A stretch of 64,000 bases of DNA from Isoetes taiwanensis (lineage: Eukaryota > Streptophyta > Lycopodiopsida > Isoetales > Isoetaceae). The stretch is taken from NCBI GenBank assembly GCA_021234155.1, contig JAJEKV010000067.1, positions 3,033,279 through 3,097,278 of the forward strand. The letters run 5' to 3'. Numbering within the stretch: position 1 is the stretch's first letter; each line of letters opens with the position of its first letter. The notes under the pieces are model-generated. The model was not told the origin of the DNA, did no database searches, and was given only the letters and a program-made list of their open reading frames with translations. Shown in pieces: positions 12,727-22,405 of the stretch. Made by a program: the position numbers and the translations under genes.

Positions 12727-13116
12727 GAGTGGCTTGTTCAAGGGGGCACGGGTCGGCTCCACCTAGAGTGGGGAGGACCATGTACCCGGGTTCAAGTCCA
12801 CTTTCACTACAATCACAAATGTTTCCCTAGGTTAATGAGTGGCTTGTTCAAAGGGCGGTCGGCTCCACCTAGAGTGGAGAGGACCACTTACACAGGTTCA
12901 AGTCCACTTCGGTTCCACTTGTTATTTTTTAGGTTTAAAATAAAATTGTAGTGGCTTGTTCAGGGGAGACGCAGTCGGCTCCACCTTTGCGTGGAGAGGA
13001 CTAGGTGTCGGGTCCAAGTCCACTTTTCTTCTCATTCTTAGGTAGATGTGGCTATGGCAAGGACATGGTCGGCTCCACCATGAGTGGGGAGGACCAGTGT
13101 TCGGGCCTTAGTTCAC
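12727..13116 (+). repeat. Four tandem copies of a hairpin-forming, tRNA-like unit
   Basis: The copies start near 12727, 12837, 12949 and 13045. Each begins with a GTGGCT-like segment and holds a stem of the form GGTC-GG-CTCCAC-loop-GTGGAG-AG-GACC. Three of them end in GGTTCAAGTCC or GGTCCAAGTCC, close to the Pol III B-box consensus GGTTCGANTCC. Copy 3 changes the outer stem to AGTC/GACT, a paired change. Copies 1 and 4 have GTGGGG, which still pairs through a G-T wobble. This may be the head of a tRNA-derived SINE amplified in tandem, or a small structured RNA. No full tRNA cloverleaf was found. Confidence 0.55.
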
Positions 13117-13149
13117 GTTTATTGTCGATTTTAGCTAGAGGTAGCTAGG

Positions 13150-13560
13150 GCTAGGTTAAGTTAACGATGGCTGGATGATTCCCTTCACACCAGTGCTAGT
13201 TAAAAAAAAATAGGTTAGGCTAACTTAATGTAGTACTATTTCGCACTAAAAGCTTTGGTAAAAAAAATAACTTAACTAATTAACTAAATTATTTCGAACA
13301 TGTCTAGTTAAGTTAGCCAAAGGCATAAAAAATTATAAGTACAATTAACTAAACTTAAAGTGACCTCTATAGTGCTAATTTCTAATTTAGTTAATTTTTA
13401 GTTAATTTTGCTAACTAATCCAGAACAAGGTGCGAAGATAAGTTTAGGTAGTGTTTTTGTTAAAAAAGTTAACTAAATTTAGGGACTATCTCGCTAACTA
13501 ATTAACTAGTATCTGAATGTAAATTGACCGTGGGTCTGAATACCCTAATCTAACCTATTT
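13150..13560. repeat. AT-rich stretch dense in TTAACTAA words
   Basis: Words such as TTAACTAA, GTTAAGTTA and TTAGTTAA recur in both orientations over about 400 bp. This is consistent with a decayed MITE or a subterminal repeat region. No gene is seen here. Confidence 0.35.
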
Positions 13561-13754
13561 AGTTTTTCTTGTTTCTTCTTCTTTTTTTCTTGCTTTTGGA
13601 GGGGGATCGGATAAGGTATTAGTCGCCATAGGGCGTGTTATAAGTAATGATTATATGGTCCTGCATACATGTTTGATATTGTCGTACTATGTTGCATTTA
13701 CTTTGTGCATGCGGCTTTTGTATTCATTATTTTGTTTTGTTTGTAGGCATAAAA

Positions 13755-15290
13755 ATGGCCTCAGTAAGGACAGAGATGCTTAGTGAAATTAGGCGCATCC
13801 TCATCAATCAAATATGCGCCTGAGGCCAGGCCGAACGACGACATATGCAAACCCGATGATCGAATTAACCGTTTTGTAGCATCGGTTGAGAAAGAATGTC
13901 GGTCGAATTATGTGGGAGGTGGCGAGCATGAGTCCGAGTTGGAAGATATGATGAGAAAGAACTTAAAGTCTTGGGTTTGCAATCGAGCGTAATTGAGGAT
14001 GCTACTTAAGTATAAAGTGCCACTTATGAGCCCCTATGCCGAGGCATGCGTGGGACGATGGGCTAAGTCGTGGCGAAGTGCAAAGGTCCGACGCAAAGAT
14101 CACAAGATGGCCGATGAGGTCTCAATTTGAACATGTGAAGGAGTTAGATAGTCTTATCCATGGTGGGAGCTCTATTGGTGCGGGGGGCTAGATTATCATT
14201 ACATGCTCATGATAAATGTCTTTGCATTTATTGACGACATTCCCTGCGTGGATCTTTGTTGGAGTTGTAAAGTGCATTGGTAGTAAACAAGACCGCCGGA
14301 TATACCAAATCCGGATCTTGGGAACCACCGTACTTTAATCAAGATGATTATTATCTTGGCATTGTGTGGAGAGGCCAAGATAGAGCTGCATCATGGTTGT
14401 TGACCGACAAGTATATCCGTTTCAAGAGCCCAAGTCCAAAGATTGGCCACACCCTTGGACTTGCCCACGAGGTCTTTTGTGGAGATGAGCCCACGAGGGA
14501 CCAATGGTAGTCTTGCCATTCATGAATGGAGGAACCTTTTTTGAGAATTACTTGACCATCTTAGAGCCAATTCTCTTCTTATAGGAGATGGTCAAATGCA
14601 ATGCATAGTGCTCCAAGAAGGGCTGATATGAAGATAAGTGCGGAGTGGAAAGCCAAAATGAGACTCGTGTATAAGTACGTCCCAGAAATAGCTCTCGCTC
14701 TTGCAGAAGGAGTCTATGCCATCCACGCTCCAGGTTGGACACACACAAAGCTCAATTGCAAAAGGGTCAAACTCCATTTTGACGACTCCCTTACAAATGT
14801 GTGGGTGGCTATTGGTGATTGGGACACGGCCCTCCGTTTTTTTTGCAAGGAGCGAATGCCCAAATTGAAGAGCCGTTATACACTACAAGATGGAAGCAGT
14901 GCGATATCCTTGGTGGGAGAAGAGAGTTTTTACATCATCATCGGATGACCAAGCATCATGGGGGCATGAGATATCGACATATATTCCCGGGCTACATTTA
15001 CGAGATGCTCCTTGATTTTGTCCGAGCAATGCGGCTTATGGGGTTGTGTGTTGAGATAAACCCAACCGAATCGATACTCTAGCACATTGGACATCATCCA
15101 ACATATGAAGGTCCAAATGATGATGGATAGAGAGCTGGTGCACATGGATCGCCCATCTCTTTGCTCGCGTCGTCGATGTGTTCAAAACAGCAGGGGCTTT
15201 CTTCGATATAGTTGTGAGAGAGAGCGACATATGAAGTGTGGTGATCCACTTGAAATGGCTAAGCTCTTGTTAAATGCTTGCAAGAAGTGA
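13755..15290 (+). pseudogene. Kinase-like coding remains, broken
   Basis: Several plus-strand open stretches in different frames look protein-like. The clearest (14601-14948) reads EIALALAEGVYAIHAPGW, then a HTKLNCKRVKLHFDD segment, then VAIGDWDTA. This resembles the helix E, catalytic loop and DFG region of a protein kinase, but with HRD and DFG replaced. A later stretch near 14941 reads SDDQASWGHEIS, similar to the SD-x-WSFG segment of subdomain IX. The frames shift repeatedly and no start is assignable. It may be a pseudokinase fragment carried by the neighbouring transposon. The kinase reading is inference from short motifs. Confidence 0.35.
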
Positions 15291-15439
15291 TTAATATAAT
15301 TTTGTCTTCTTATTTGAGGCTTGTTGCAACCAATAAATGTTTTTTATTCAAAATTACTAATGAAAAAAGTAATTTATTAATCAAAAAAATTATTATTAAT
15401 GGTAAATAAATTATTAATCATAACTTGTAGATAAAAAGT

Positions 15440-15700
15440 GTCTACGGACGTCAAACCCTAGGTTTTGTGTGCTACATCATCAAACCCTAGATTGTAAATG
15501 CCATGTGGCACAATCTAGGGTTTGATGATGTGGCACAACCTAAAGCTAGGGTTTGATGACATGGCACTTACTATGATGTGGCAATAGGAAGTCGCTGACG
15601 TGACACAACCTAGGGTTTGATGATGTGCCACCGCATAGCGTAGGGTTTCATGATGTGGCACTAAAAATGCCACGTGGAATAATTTAGGGTTCGGTGTATG
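15440..15700. repeat. Repeats of CTAGGGTTTGATGATGTGGCAC in both orientations
   Basis: At least five copies of AGGGTTTGATGATGTGGCAC-like words, some inverted (CATCAAACCCTA), lie within 260 bp. This pattern fits subterminal repeats of a Mutator- or CACTA-type transposon whose coding part may be the remains to the right. Confidence 0.5.
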
Positions 15701-16139
15701 ACATGATACATGGCCTGATAATATGGCAACCTAGAGTTCGATATGCACCCCATACATATATACGAGATAAGAATATAAATTTAGGTATTTATTCAAAGAC
15801 ACTTGTTCAACGCTTTTCTCTCGCTAATTCTCGTTATGTTCAAATTAATATATATAGTCATGGCGGAGGCTCAATTCTTAGCAGTCTTCCTCATTGTGGC
15901 CCTCTTTCTGCTGATGCAATATTCATGGCGTTATGCGTCTCCCCCTCCGCCCCCGGTCAAGACGGTCAAGACTGCAGTAAGTCTGCCGGGGCTCATTGGT
16001 GGCACATTTCGAACCATGAAAATACTATTTTTCATCTGTATGGTTTGTAAGTATCATTCTATTATTGCAACCAATATCATTCATGGTTATCAAATGTTTC
16101 TCTCACAATTTCTTTTGATCTAGGTGTGCTCTTTTTCTC

Positions 16140-18285
16140 GGCGATGAATAGAGGTAATCGCAATCGTACGGAGAATGACGAAGACGAACGTAAGTATTTA
16201 TATAGTTTTTATTATACCCTTTACCCTCTAATTAGGTATGTGAGTTTATGCATGGAGTTTTAATTTGTTGTGTAGATGAAAGGGACGAGTTTAGAGAAAA
16301 TAGGAGGAGGACTTCACGAGATAGGGGCAATCGTGCTGATGTTCGAAGAAGCCAACCTCCACCTGTCACTACACCAGCAGGTTTGGGTATTATGATAGCT
16401 TTTATAAAAATAATAAATAAATGAATTGTTTTTGCATGATATTTGTGCTTCGGCTCCTCCTAGCTCCCCGCCTTCCTCGCAAACATGTCTCCCGCCGAGA
16501 GAGACCAAATTGCAGCATATTTTGCCTCTTTGACACCAATGCCAGTTAGGCAGCCTCCCGCTCCTATTCCCCAACGACATAGTGTTGATTATCGGCCTCC
16601 ACATTCTCGCGAGAATATCGAGATCGCTAGGCGTAGTATGGACTCGGATTCTAGGCAAGAGGCGGGAACAGATTTTTCTAATGCAAGGAACTTGGAGGCG
16701 ATTTCAACGGTAAATATATATCCACTACGCACCAAACATTTCTTTGGTTGCAGCATGTTAAAGATGCTCATTCTCTCATTACTTCCCGGATCAAGAAGTA
16801 GTGGAGCAAATGGACTCACAACGTTCAAGATCGTGGCGATCATCACGGGGTTCGGGATCCGAAGAACATGGTCGCCACCGACTTGGAGAGGGAAGGATCC
16901 CGACGGCGCCCACGTGTCAGCGAAGAAGAGCGTCCATTTCGCTTTGTTTTAGACACGTAAGTCTGCGGGTGATTTGGCCCGAATGTACCCGACTATCATA
17001 TTAATAATAATTTTTGATGTAAGTTATGTGAACATATTATTTAAGATATCAACCTTAAATATTAGTACTTTGTCATCTAAATTTGTTGTTTTGTTCATTC
17101 TCTTCACTTAGAATACATTGTAAAGTGCTCAAAAGGTTCTTAATCGGGACCCGGGATATGTATATTGACGGTAGACATAAACACGCTTTTATATACCCAC
17201 CATTTATGCTTCAGGGGACGCTCTTCCTAAGAAGGATGATGAGGGAAGTGTCTTTTATACTACACCGAGGGACGCGGTCACAAATAATATCTCTCGTTTA
17301 TGGCCTCCCCGGTATAGGGGAGTGGCTGGCGCTTATGACCAACGCGAAAATAGAGCGTCAAAAATAAAATGAAACAGAGTTTCCCGGAGATAGAAAAAGC
17401 AAAGGCGTTTAAGCTGGAAGAAGCTCACCGATGATGGGCGAGCTTATACGAAAAAAGGAGGTACATGATCTAGTCATAGTCTTGTTTTTATTATTTTGAT
17501 ATTGCGTTGATCTATCGATTTATGTCAAAGGCACCATGTGGTCAAAGGAAAAAAGCGGACTTGCGAAAAAGAAGGAGGCGATTGGTCAAAAGTCCCTAAA
17601 CCACTTAATCTCCACAAGGAAGATATCAAGGTATTTCTTATTTTTTTGTCATTCGTTCACTTTAACTTGTGATAATGTTGTGTGCCTTGCAATCAGATTG
17701 CATTCGAACGTGCAAAGGATCCAGAAAACAAACATAGAGCTCGGACCGACAAAGCAACTAAAAGTGAGCGAAAGCCGTCTCATTTGGGCTCCGGCGGTCG
17801 AAAAGAGTTTCTCTATAGATTCGTAAGAGCTATATTAGTTCACATTAATTTTAATAAGAACTTTAAATGTCACTAGCTAATACTCGTTATATTGTCATAG
17901 GAACATCTATACGGGTTTCCCCTAATAAGCAAAGATGTAGAAGTAGCCCGCGGGCGTGGAGTTGCTTTTATCAGTATCAACGGTTATCTGACGAGGAGCT
18001 GTCCCACCGCGGGAATCGGGGGGGTGCGTTGTAGAAAATTATTATAATTCTATGAACTACATTAATGCCATATTCTTTTGGTTTTTATAGGAAGCAGTGG
18101 CGGATATGAATGAAGGTCTAGAGCATGACATGGGGCGCGGGGTCGGCGAGGGATCTGCAAACATTGCTAGAGAGCCATCCAATCGCAAAACCGTGTGGGC
18201 GGCGGTTCGGCGTCATCAAACTACATTACTTTCGGATGACTACTCCAATCGAATCGGCGAGAGATTAGCTCTAGGCTAAAAGGGT
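16140..18285 (+). pseudogene. CACTA (En/Spm)-type protein remains, exon-like pieces
   Basis: Arg/Asn-rich pieces (RGNRNRTENDEDER near 16150) are followed by exon-like segments at 16730-16950, 17230-17370, 17540-17830 and 18090-18278. The segment near 17690 reads AFERAKDPENKHRARTDK followed by a HLGSGGRKEF motif. This is similar in layout to the plant transposase (Ptta/En/Spm) domain, in which an NK-x-NRA segment is followed by H-x-x-GSKSF. The pieces are separated by intron-like AT-rich DNA. The LTR retrotransposon begins 13 bp after the last stretch, so it seems to have inserted into this element. Confidence 0.35.
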
Positions 18286-18297
18286 GGATACTCCTCT

Positions 18298-19875
18298 TGT
18301 GACGTTCGGGGCGATTATCACGGTCCCGGGGCGATATTTGTCTTCGCATCGTCCACATCCGTACCGCGCCACTCCGGCCCGGCGTAATGCGCTAACGTGT
18401 AGCCAGGTGGGTAGCCCTAGGGGGCAACGTGCCAGGAATATGTGCAACTATTAATGTGCACATTTTCCAATGTACACATTAATGTGGGCACACATTTCCA
18501 TGTGGGCACATTTTGCCACCTAGCCATTAAAGGCAAGTGGGCCCATTACCAATTATCCCACATGCCTAAAGGGGATAATTGGAAACCCTAGCCAACCCCT
18601 TATCTATTAAGGGAGGGAAACCCTAACTTGCCCAATTTTCGTTTCTAGGGTTTTAGAACTGCTACGTTTTGGCTGCCTCAACAACCTAAAACCGCCTCAG
18701 AACTCGCCTCGAGAGAATTGCACCATTAGTTTCCCTTGATTCGAAAGGCCCAAGCCGGGATGGTCGAGCTCAGTCGGGGAGGAGCCACTCAAGGATCAGG
18801 TATTTGGCCAATTAGATAGTCTAAACCCTATTTCAGTCATAGAATCAGTAGGTTTAGCCTATTAAATTGCCCATAGCAGCCTTCTAGATCTCTAGATACC
18901 AGCCTCTAACTAAAGAACCTAACTCTATGATGTAGATTAGATATAGTTCTTTAGTTCTTCTGTGATGTATGTGGATGGTGTATCTCTATGAACTCCTTGT
19001 ATTGGGAAGGGGGGTAGAGACCCAAAGCTTGGTAGTGGATGCTCCTAGAGTAGCCTCTCTAGCACACTATAGATTCGGCCTGTGTACAAGAACCACACCT
19101 GGTTGTGGGTGAAGGGGCCAGACTGGCTGAGAAGGAGGTTCATGTCCTGACTCTTGAACGATCCCTCTGGTGTGTAAGGCCTACCAGGGATCATTGTGAC
19201 TAGGTCTAATGGCTCACCACTGAGTGCGGGTGAGGCATGGACTCGACACCCGTGAAGTGGTGTACACTTTCCATTGGGTTCATCGAATCACGCAAAGTGG
19301 CCCTCTAGTCACCTTGAGTCGGCATGTAGATCTCCGAGGGGTGATCCCTTCCGCCCCATCGAGGCTGGGAGGATGAAACCCGTGAATAGCCCTTTGGCTA
19401 TGCATCCGTGGGCCTGGTCGAGGTCCCGACACTTTTCAGCCTACTCTGCAAAGTGTGCACAGGAGGGGCGGATGGAGTGGATAACCCTATGCCATGTTCA
19501 TATGCCAGCCAAATCCATTGCCATGAATTCTGTCTGCAATGAACTCTGGAGACCCAAGCCGTCAGTCATCCCCTTGAGTCTGAACCTTGGGTAGAACTTC
19601 CCTTATGTATTGGCTCACCTTGTTTATGCAGATGTGATGGACCACCCTTCGAGGTGGATATGTGCTTATGTTGTGTACTGACATGTATGTTACGCTTCCG
19701 CAGCTAGGTAGACCCTGAGGGAGACGGGATAAAATGACCCCTTCACTCTTCCCACTGGGACCCGTCACGGTTGCAGTGTTATGTGGAGGGCCCTGTATCG
19801 GCATGGAGCTGGTATGGGGGATGAACTCCTGTTTGTATACGGTGAGTGCACCGTATGCGAGTAGGGGACGTCACA
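18298..19875 (+). repeat. 5' long terminal repeat of the Ty3 element
   Basis: The left edge TGTGACGTTC and the right edge GGACGTCACA form the short inverted ends TGTGACG/CGTCACA expected of an LTR (5'-TG...CA-3'). The right edge lies one base before the primer-binding site. The length is 1578 bp. No second copy was found in the window, so the left edge rests on the inverted ends and on the change of sequence there. Confidence 0.75.
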
Positions 19876-19876
19876 G

Positions 19877-19888
19877 TGGTATCAGAGC
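19877..19888 (+). promoter_or_regulatory. Primer-binding site (initiator Met tRNA)
   Basis: TGGTATCAGAGC is complementary to the 3' end of plant initiator methionine tRNA, the standard primer of plant LTR retrotransposons. It starts one base after the LTR. Confidence 0.92.
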
Positions 19889-20080
19889 AATGTTCTTGGG
19901 GACTAAGAGCAAAGCACTGGCCATGTTCCCAGTAGTACTAACCTGATAGGATCCTTAAACCTCGAAAAATGGGAAAAATTTTTCTCATTTTTGTAGTTTA
20001 TGCTAAGCTAGTAACAGTTAAAATGAATGAAAACATAAAAAGATTAAGAATTGGTGAGCCAACATCCAAAAAGTAGGGTG

Positions 20081-20147
20081 GTCTCACACGTCGCGCCAGG
20101 ACAGGAAATGAGATTTTCATTTTCGGGCTGGGCGCAACGTGTGAGAC
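20081..20147 (+). repeat. 67-bp imperfect hairpin, copy 1
   Basis: The arms are GTCTCACACGTCGCGCCAG and CTGGGCGCAACGTGTGAGAC, and a second short stem GAAATGA/TCATTTTC lies inside. Copies 2, 3 and 4 have exactly the same length and nearly the same sequence. Confidence 0.85.
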
Positions 20148-20281
20148 ATTCAGCTTAAACACACCAAAAAGTTGTAAATTACAGTAAAATAGCTTGATAA
20201 TTCTAAATTAGAGCTAAGAATTAGTAGAATTAGCATGTTACTTGTTTAAAAAGTACAAAATTTAGTAGTGGGTCCCACCAT

Positions 20282-20348
20282 GTCTCACACGTCGCGCCAG
20301 GACAGGAAATGACTTTTTCATTTTCGGGCTGGGCGCAACGTGTGAGAC
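20282..20348 (+). repeat. 67-bp imperfect hairpin, copy 2
   Basis: It has the same arms and length as copy 1 and starts 201 bp after it. The loop region differs slightly (GACTTTTTC in place of GAGATTTTC). A TATA-like box follows 75 bp downstream, ahead of the histone-like ORF. Confidence 0.85.
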
Positions 20349-20423
20349 CTTGCTTAATTAGGTGTTTTAGATGTTTTAAGCACCCCAAAAAGGTAGTTTA
20401 AAAGTTGACCTAAAATTGACACC

Positions 20424-20431
20424 TATAAATA
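20424..20431 (+). promoter_or_regulatory. TATA-like box ahead of the histone-like ORF
   Basis: CCTATAAATAGACC is a good plant TATA box. It lies about 110 bp before the first plausible ATG (20530/20533), and the leader between them is C/T-rich, as plant 5' UTRs often are. It suggests an internal promoter for this module. Confidence 0.5.
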
Positions 20432-20529
20432 GACCTAGACCCCTCCCATTTTCGCGCTCTTCCTTAGAAGTTTGTTCGTATTCGCCGAGGCGATCTTCTG
20501 GCGCTTAGCTCCGATCGACGAACCATCAA

Positions 20530-21802
20530 ATGATGGCCCGCGACAAAGCAGAATCGCAAGGAAGCCTGGCCAAGCGGATCCTCAAAGGCTGGGCGGGTTC
20601 CGCCTCTTTCAGAGGGTCCTTCAAGAACTTTTCGTGAGAAGGCGAATCTTCTTCGGCGAAAGATGAGGATCAGGCCTGACGACCATCTGACGAGATCATA
20701 GAGGGCTAATCGACCGGACATCATGCATCAAATCCTCGAGGAGATCGCACAGGAGGAAGGAAGGAGCAGAGAGCAACGGGAGCAGGCGGGGGCAGCCAAT
20801 AGTTGAAGAGCGCCCTGCAGGCCGGAGGGCCCCCGGCAGGAGGACCAAAGGGAGGGAAGAGCAGCCGACCGCCGACTCTTAGCCCCGCAGAAGAAGCAGA
20901 TCTTGCGCGCTTCATCAGCAAGTATGAAGCCAAAGAGCGACGCCGGGAGCAAAGGACGAAGAATCGGGAGGACGACCCAACCACTGCCAACGAGCCAAAG
21001 AAGAGGAAGGCCAAAGCCATTAAAGCAGGCAAGAGAAAGGTTGTGAAGGCCTGGGAAGCGGCGGTAGGGGCGATCATCAACGAACCATCGGCTAAGAGAC
21101 CCCGCCCCACCGACGACATTCTTGGGACGAGGATTACGCCCCAACACGAGGGGCGAAGTTCTTCAAAACCCCGCCTGCGTGGAGAAGGAAGTGCCCCGGC
21201 AAGAGGCACCGAGGTAGCACTGAACAGAGGGAGGGGCGGGCAGCGGTGAAACCCCCACCATTCAGGCGTGGGATAGAGTTAAAGCCCCGCGACCCCAACG
21301 GGAGGCATATGTGATAGACCCTGTCAAGGTCTATCAGAAGAGGATCAAGGAGCACAACACCTACATGGAGAAGTGGGAGGCATACAATGCCTATTACCAG
21401 GAGCACAGGGTGAGAACGATTGAAGGTGGACACCCGACAAGAAGCCAGACCTTGAAGCCGCCGCCACCCAGGCCCAAGCCTCAAAGAGCACCAGGGAAAA
21501 AGCGGTCCAACAGGAAAAAGTTGGAGGACAGAGCCCTCAAGGAGATCCGGCATTTCCAGAAGAGTTACGGACTCTTGATCCCCCGGGCACCGTTCCAACG
21601 TTTCGTCCGCGAGGTCATGCAGGAGTATAATACAGACATGCGGGTGACGGACGAAATGTTGCTGTGCTTACAGGAGGCAGCAGAGGCGAAAATAGTGCAG
21701 CACTTTGAAGATTCGACGGCCTGCACGGTACATGCAAAGAGGGTCACCCTCATGAGGCAGGATATGTATCTTGCCAGGCACATCAAGGGAGAACGCCCTT
21801 GA
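20530..21802 (+). pseudogene. Histone H3-like protein carried by the retrotransposon (frameshifted)
   Basis: The last frame (21311-21802, 163 codons) ends in a clear H3 core domain, residues about 74-162. It shows the alpha-N region ALKEIRHFQKS, the PFQRFVRE segment, LQEAAEA of helix 2, FED...C..HAKRVT, and a C-terminal LARHIKGER. By-eye alignment with canonical plant H3 gives about half of the roughly 90 core positions identical and no gaps. Upstream come a Pro/Lys/Arg-rich stretch (residues 49-72) and, in another frame (20803-21249), a basic KKRK-rich stretch, together longer than a normal H3 tail. The first ATG opens with MARDK, reminiscent of MARTK in H3, but its frame closes soon after. 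At least two frameshifts break the gene. Core histones package DNA; what one would do for a retrotransposon is unknown. Loop 1 is not lengthened as in CENH3. Confidence 0.8.
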
Positions 21803-21864
21803 ACTCCTTGTATTCTAGCCTTTGTTTTAGTCGAATTGGAGTTTTTGAGCAAAATTGAGACGAT

Positions 21865-21931
21865 GTCTCACACGTCGCGCCAGGACAGAAAATGAGATTC
21901 TCATTTTCGGGCTGGGCGCAACGTGTGAGAC
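21865..21931 (+). repeat. 67-bp imperfect hairpin, copy 3
   Basis: It has the same arms and length as copies 1 and 2. It starts 62 bp after the stop codon of the histone-like ORF, so it could sit in that transcript's 3' UTR as well as upstream of the next module. Confidence 0.85.
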
Positions 21932-22063
21932 CATGCCCAAAAATGCCCAGAACAGCCCCAAATCGACCAAATAAGGGGTCAATTCTGCCTAACTCGACGA
22001 GTTTAGTGGAATTACAGCCTTAGATCACCCAAATTGGTCAAGTTTAGCCCATTTAGAGCCCAT

Positions 22064-22130
22064 GTCTCACACGTCGCGCCAGGACAGAAAATGAACTTCT
22101 CATTATCGGTCTGGGCGCAACGTGTGAGAC
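22064..22130 (+). repeat. 67-bp imperfect hairpin, copy 4
   Basis: It starts 199 bp after copy 3, almost the same spacing as copies 1 and 2. It has three or four changes in the inner stem (CATTATCGGT). The next module follows. Confidence 0.85.
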
Positions 22131-22283
22131 CTCGTACCATTTTCTTCACCAAATGATCTCCAAATTGCTGCACTCAAACCCTAGAAGTAGTCTTCAAACT
22201 CGCAATTGCATCCTTTAATAGATCAGAATCACCTAATCTCAGTAAATTCTAGGTCATCCAAAAATTAGGGTTTTCCCCTTTTC

Positions 22284-22292
22284 TATAAATAA
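22284..22292 (+). promoter_or_regulatory. TATA-like box ahead of the second extra ORF
   Basis: TTCTATAAATAAGTCC lies about 120 bp before the ATG at 22406. Its leader shares words with the first module's leader (GCGATCTTC, GAGGCG). The two modules thus share a hairpin pair, TATA box, leader and ORF plan. Confidence 0.5.
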
Positions 22293-22405
22293 GTCCCCCA
22301 TTTCCCATTTAGCACCCTGCAAGTTTGCTCTCCACTGCTTAAGCGATCTTCCAGCTCCCTGAGGCGCTTCTGCATCCGTCTGTTACTCTCTTCTTCGCTA
22401 GATCA

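Noticed and set aside
12727-13116. Functional tRNA genes
   Set aside because: A B-box-like word is present but no acceptor stem or anticodon arm can be folded in the usual positions.
15440-15700. Telomere-type repeats (CCCTAAA/TTTAGGG)
   Set aside because: The AGGGTTTGATGATG word only resembles it; there is no (TTTAGGG)n run.
21311-21802. Centromeric histone CENH3
   Set aside because: Loop 1 is the same length as in canonical H3, whereas CENH3 loop 1 is usually longer; the context is a retrotransposon.
21865-21931. Histone mRNA 3' stem-loop after the H3-like ORF
   Set aside because: The 67-bp hairpin is far longer than the short histone stem-loop, has a different sequence, and also occurs upstream of both ORFs. 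Plant histone mRNAs are polyadenylated.
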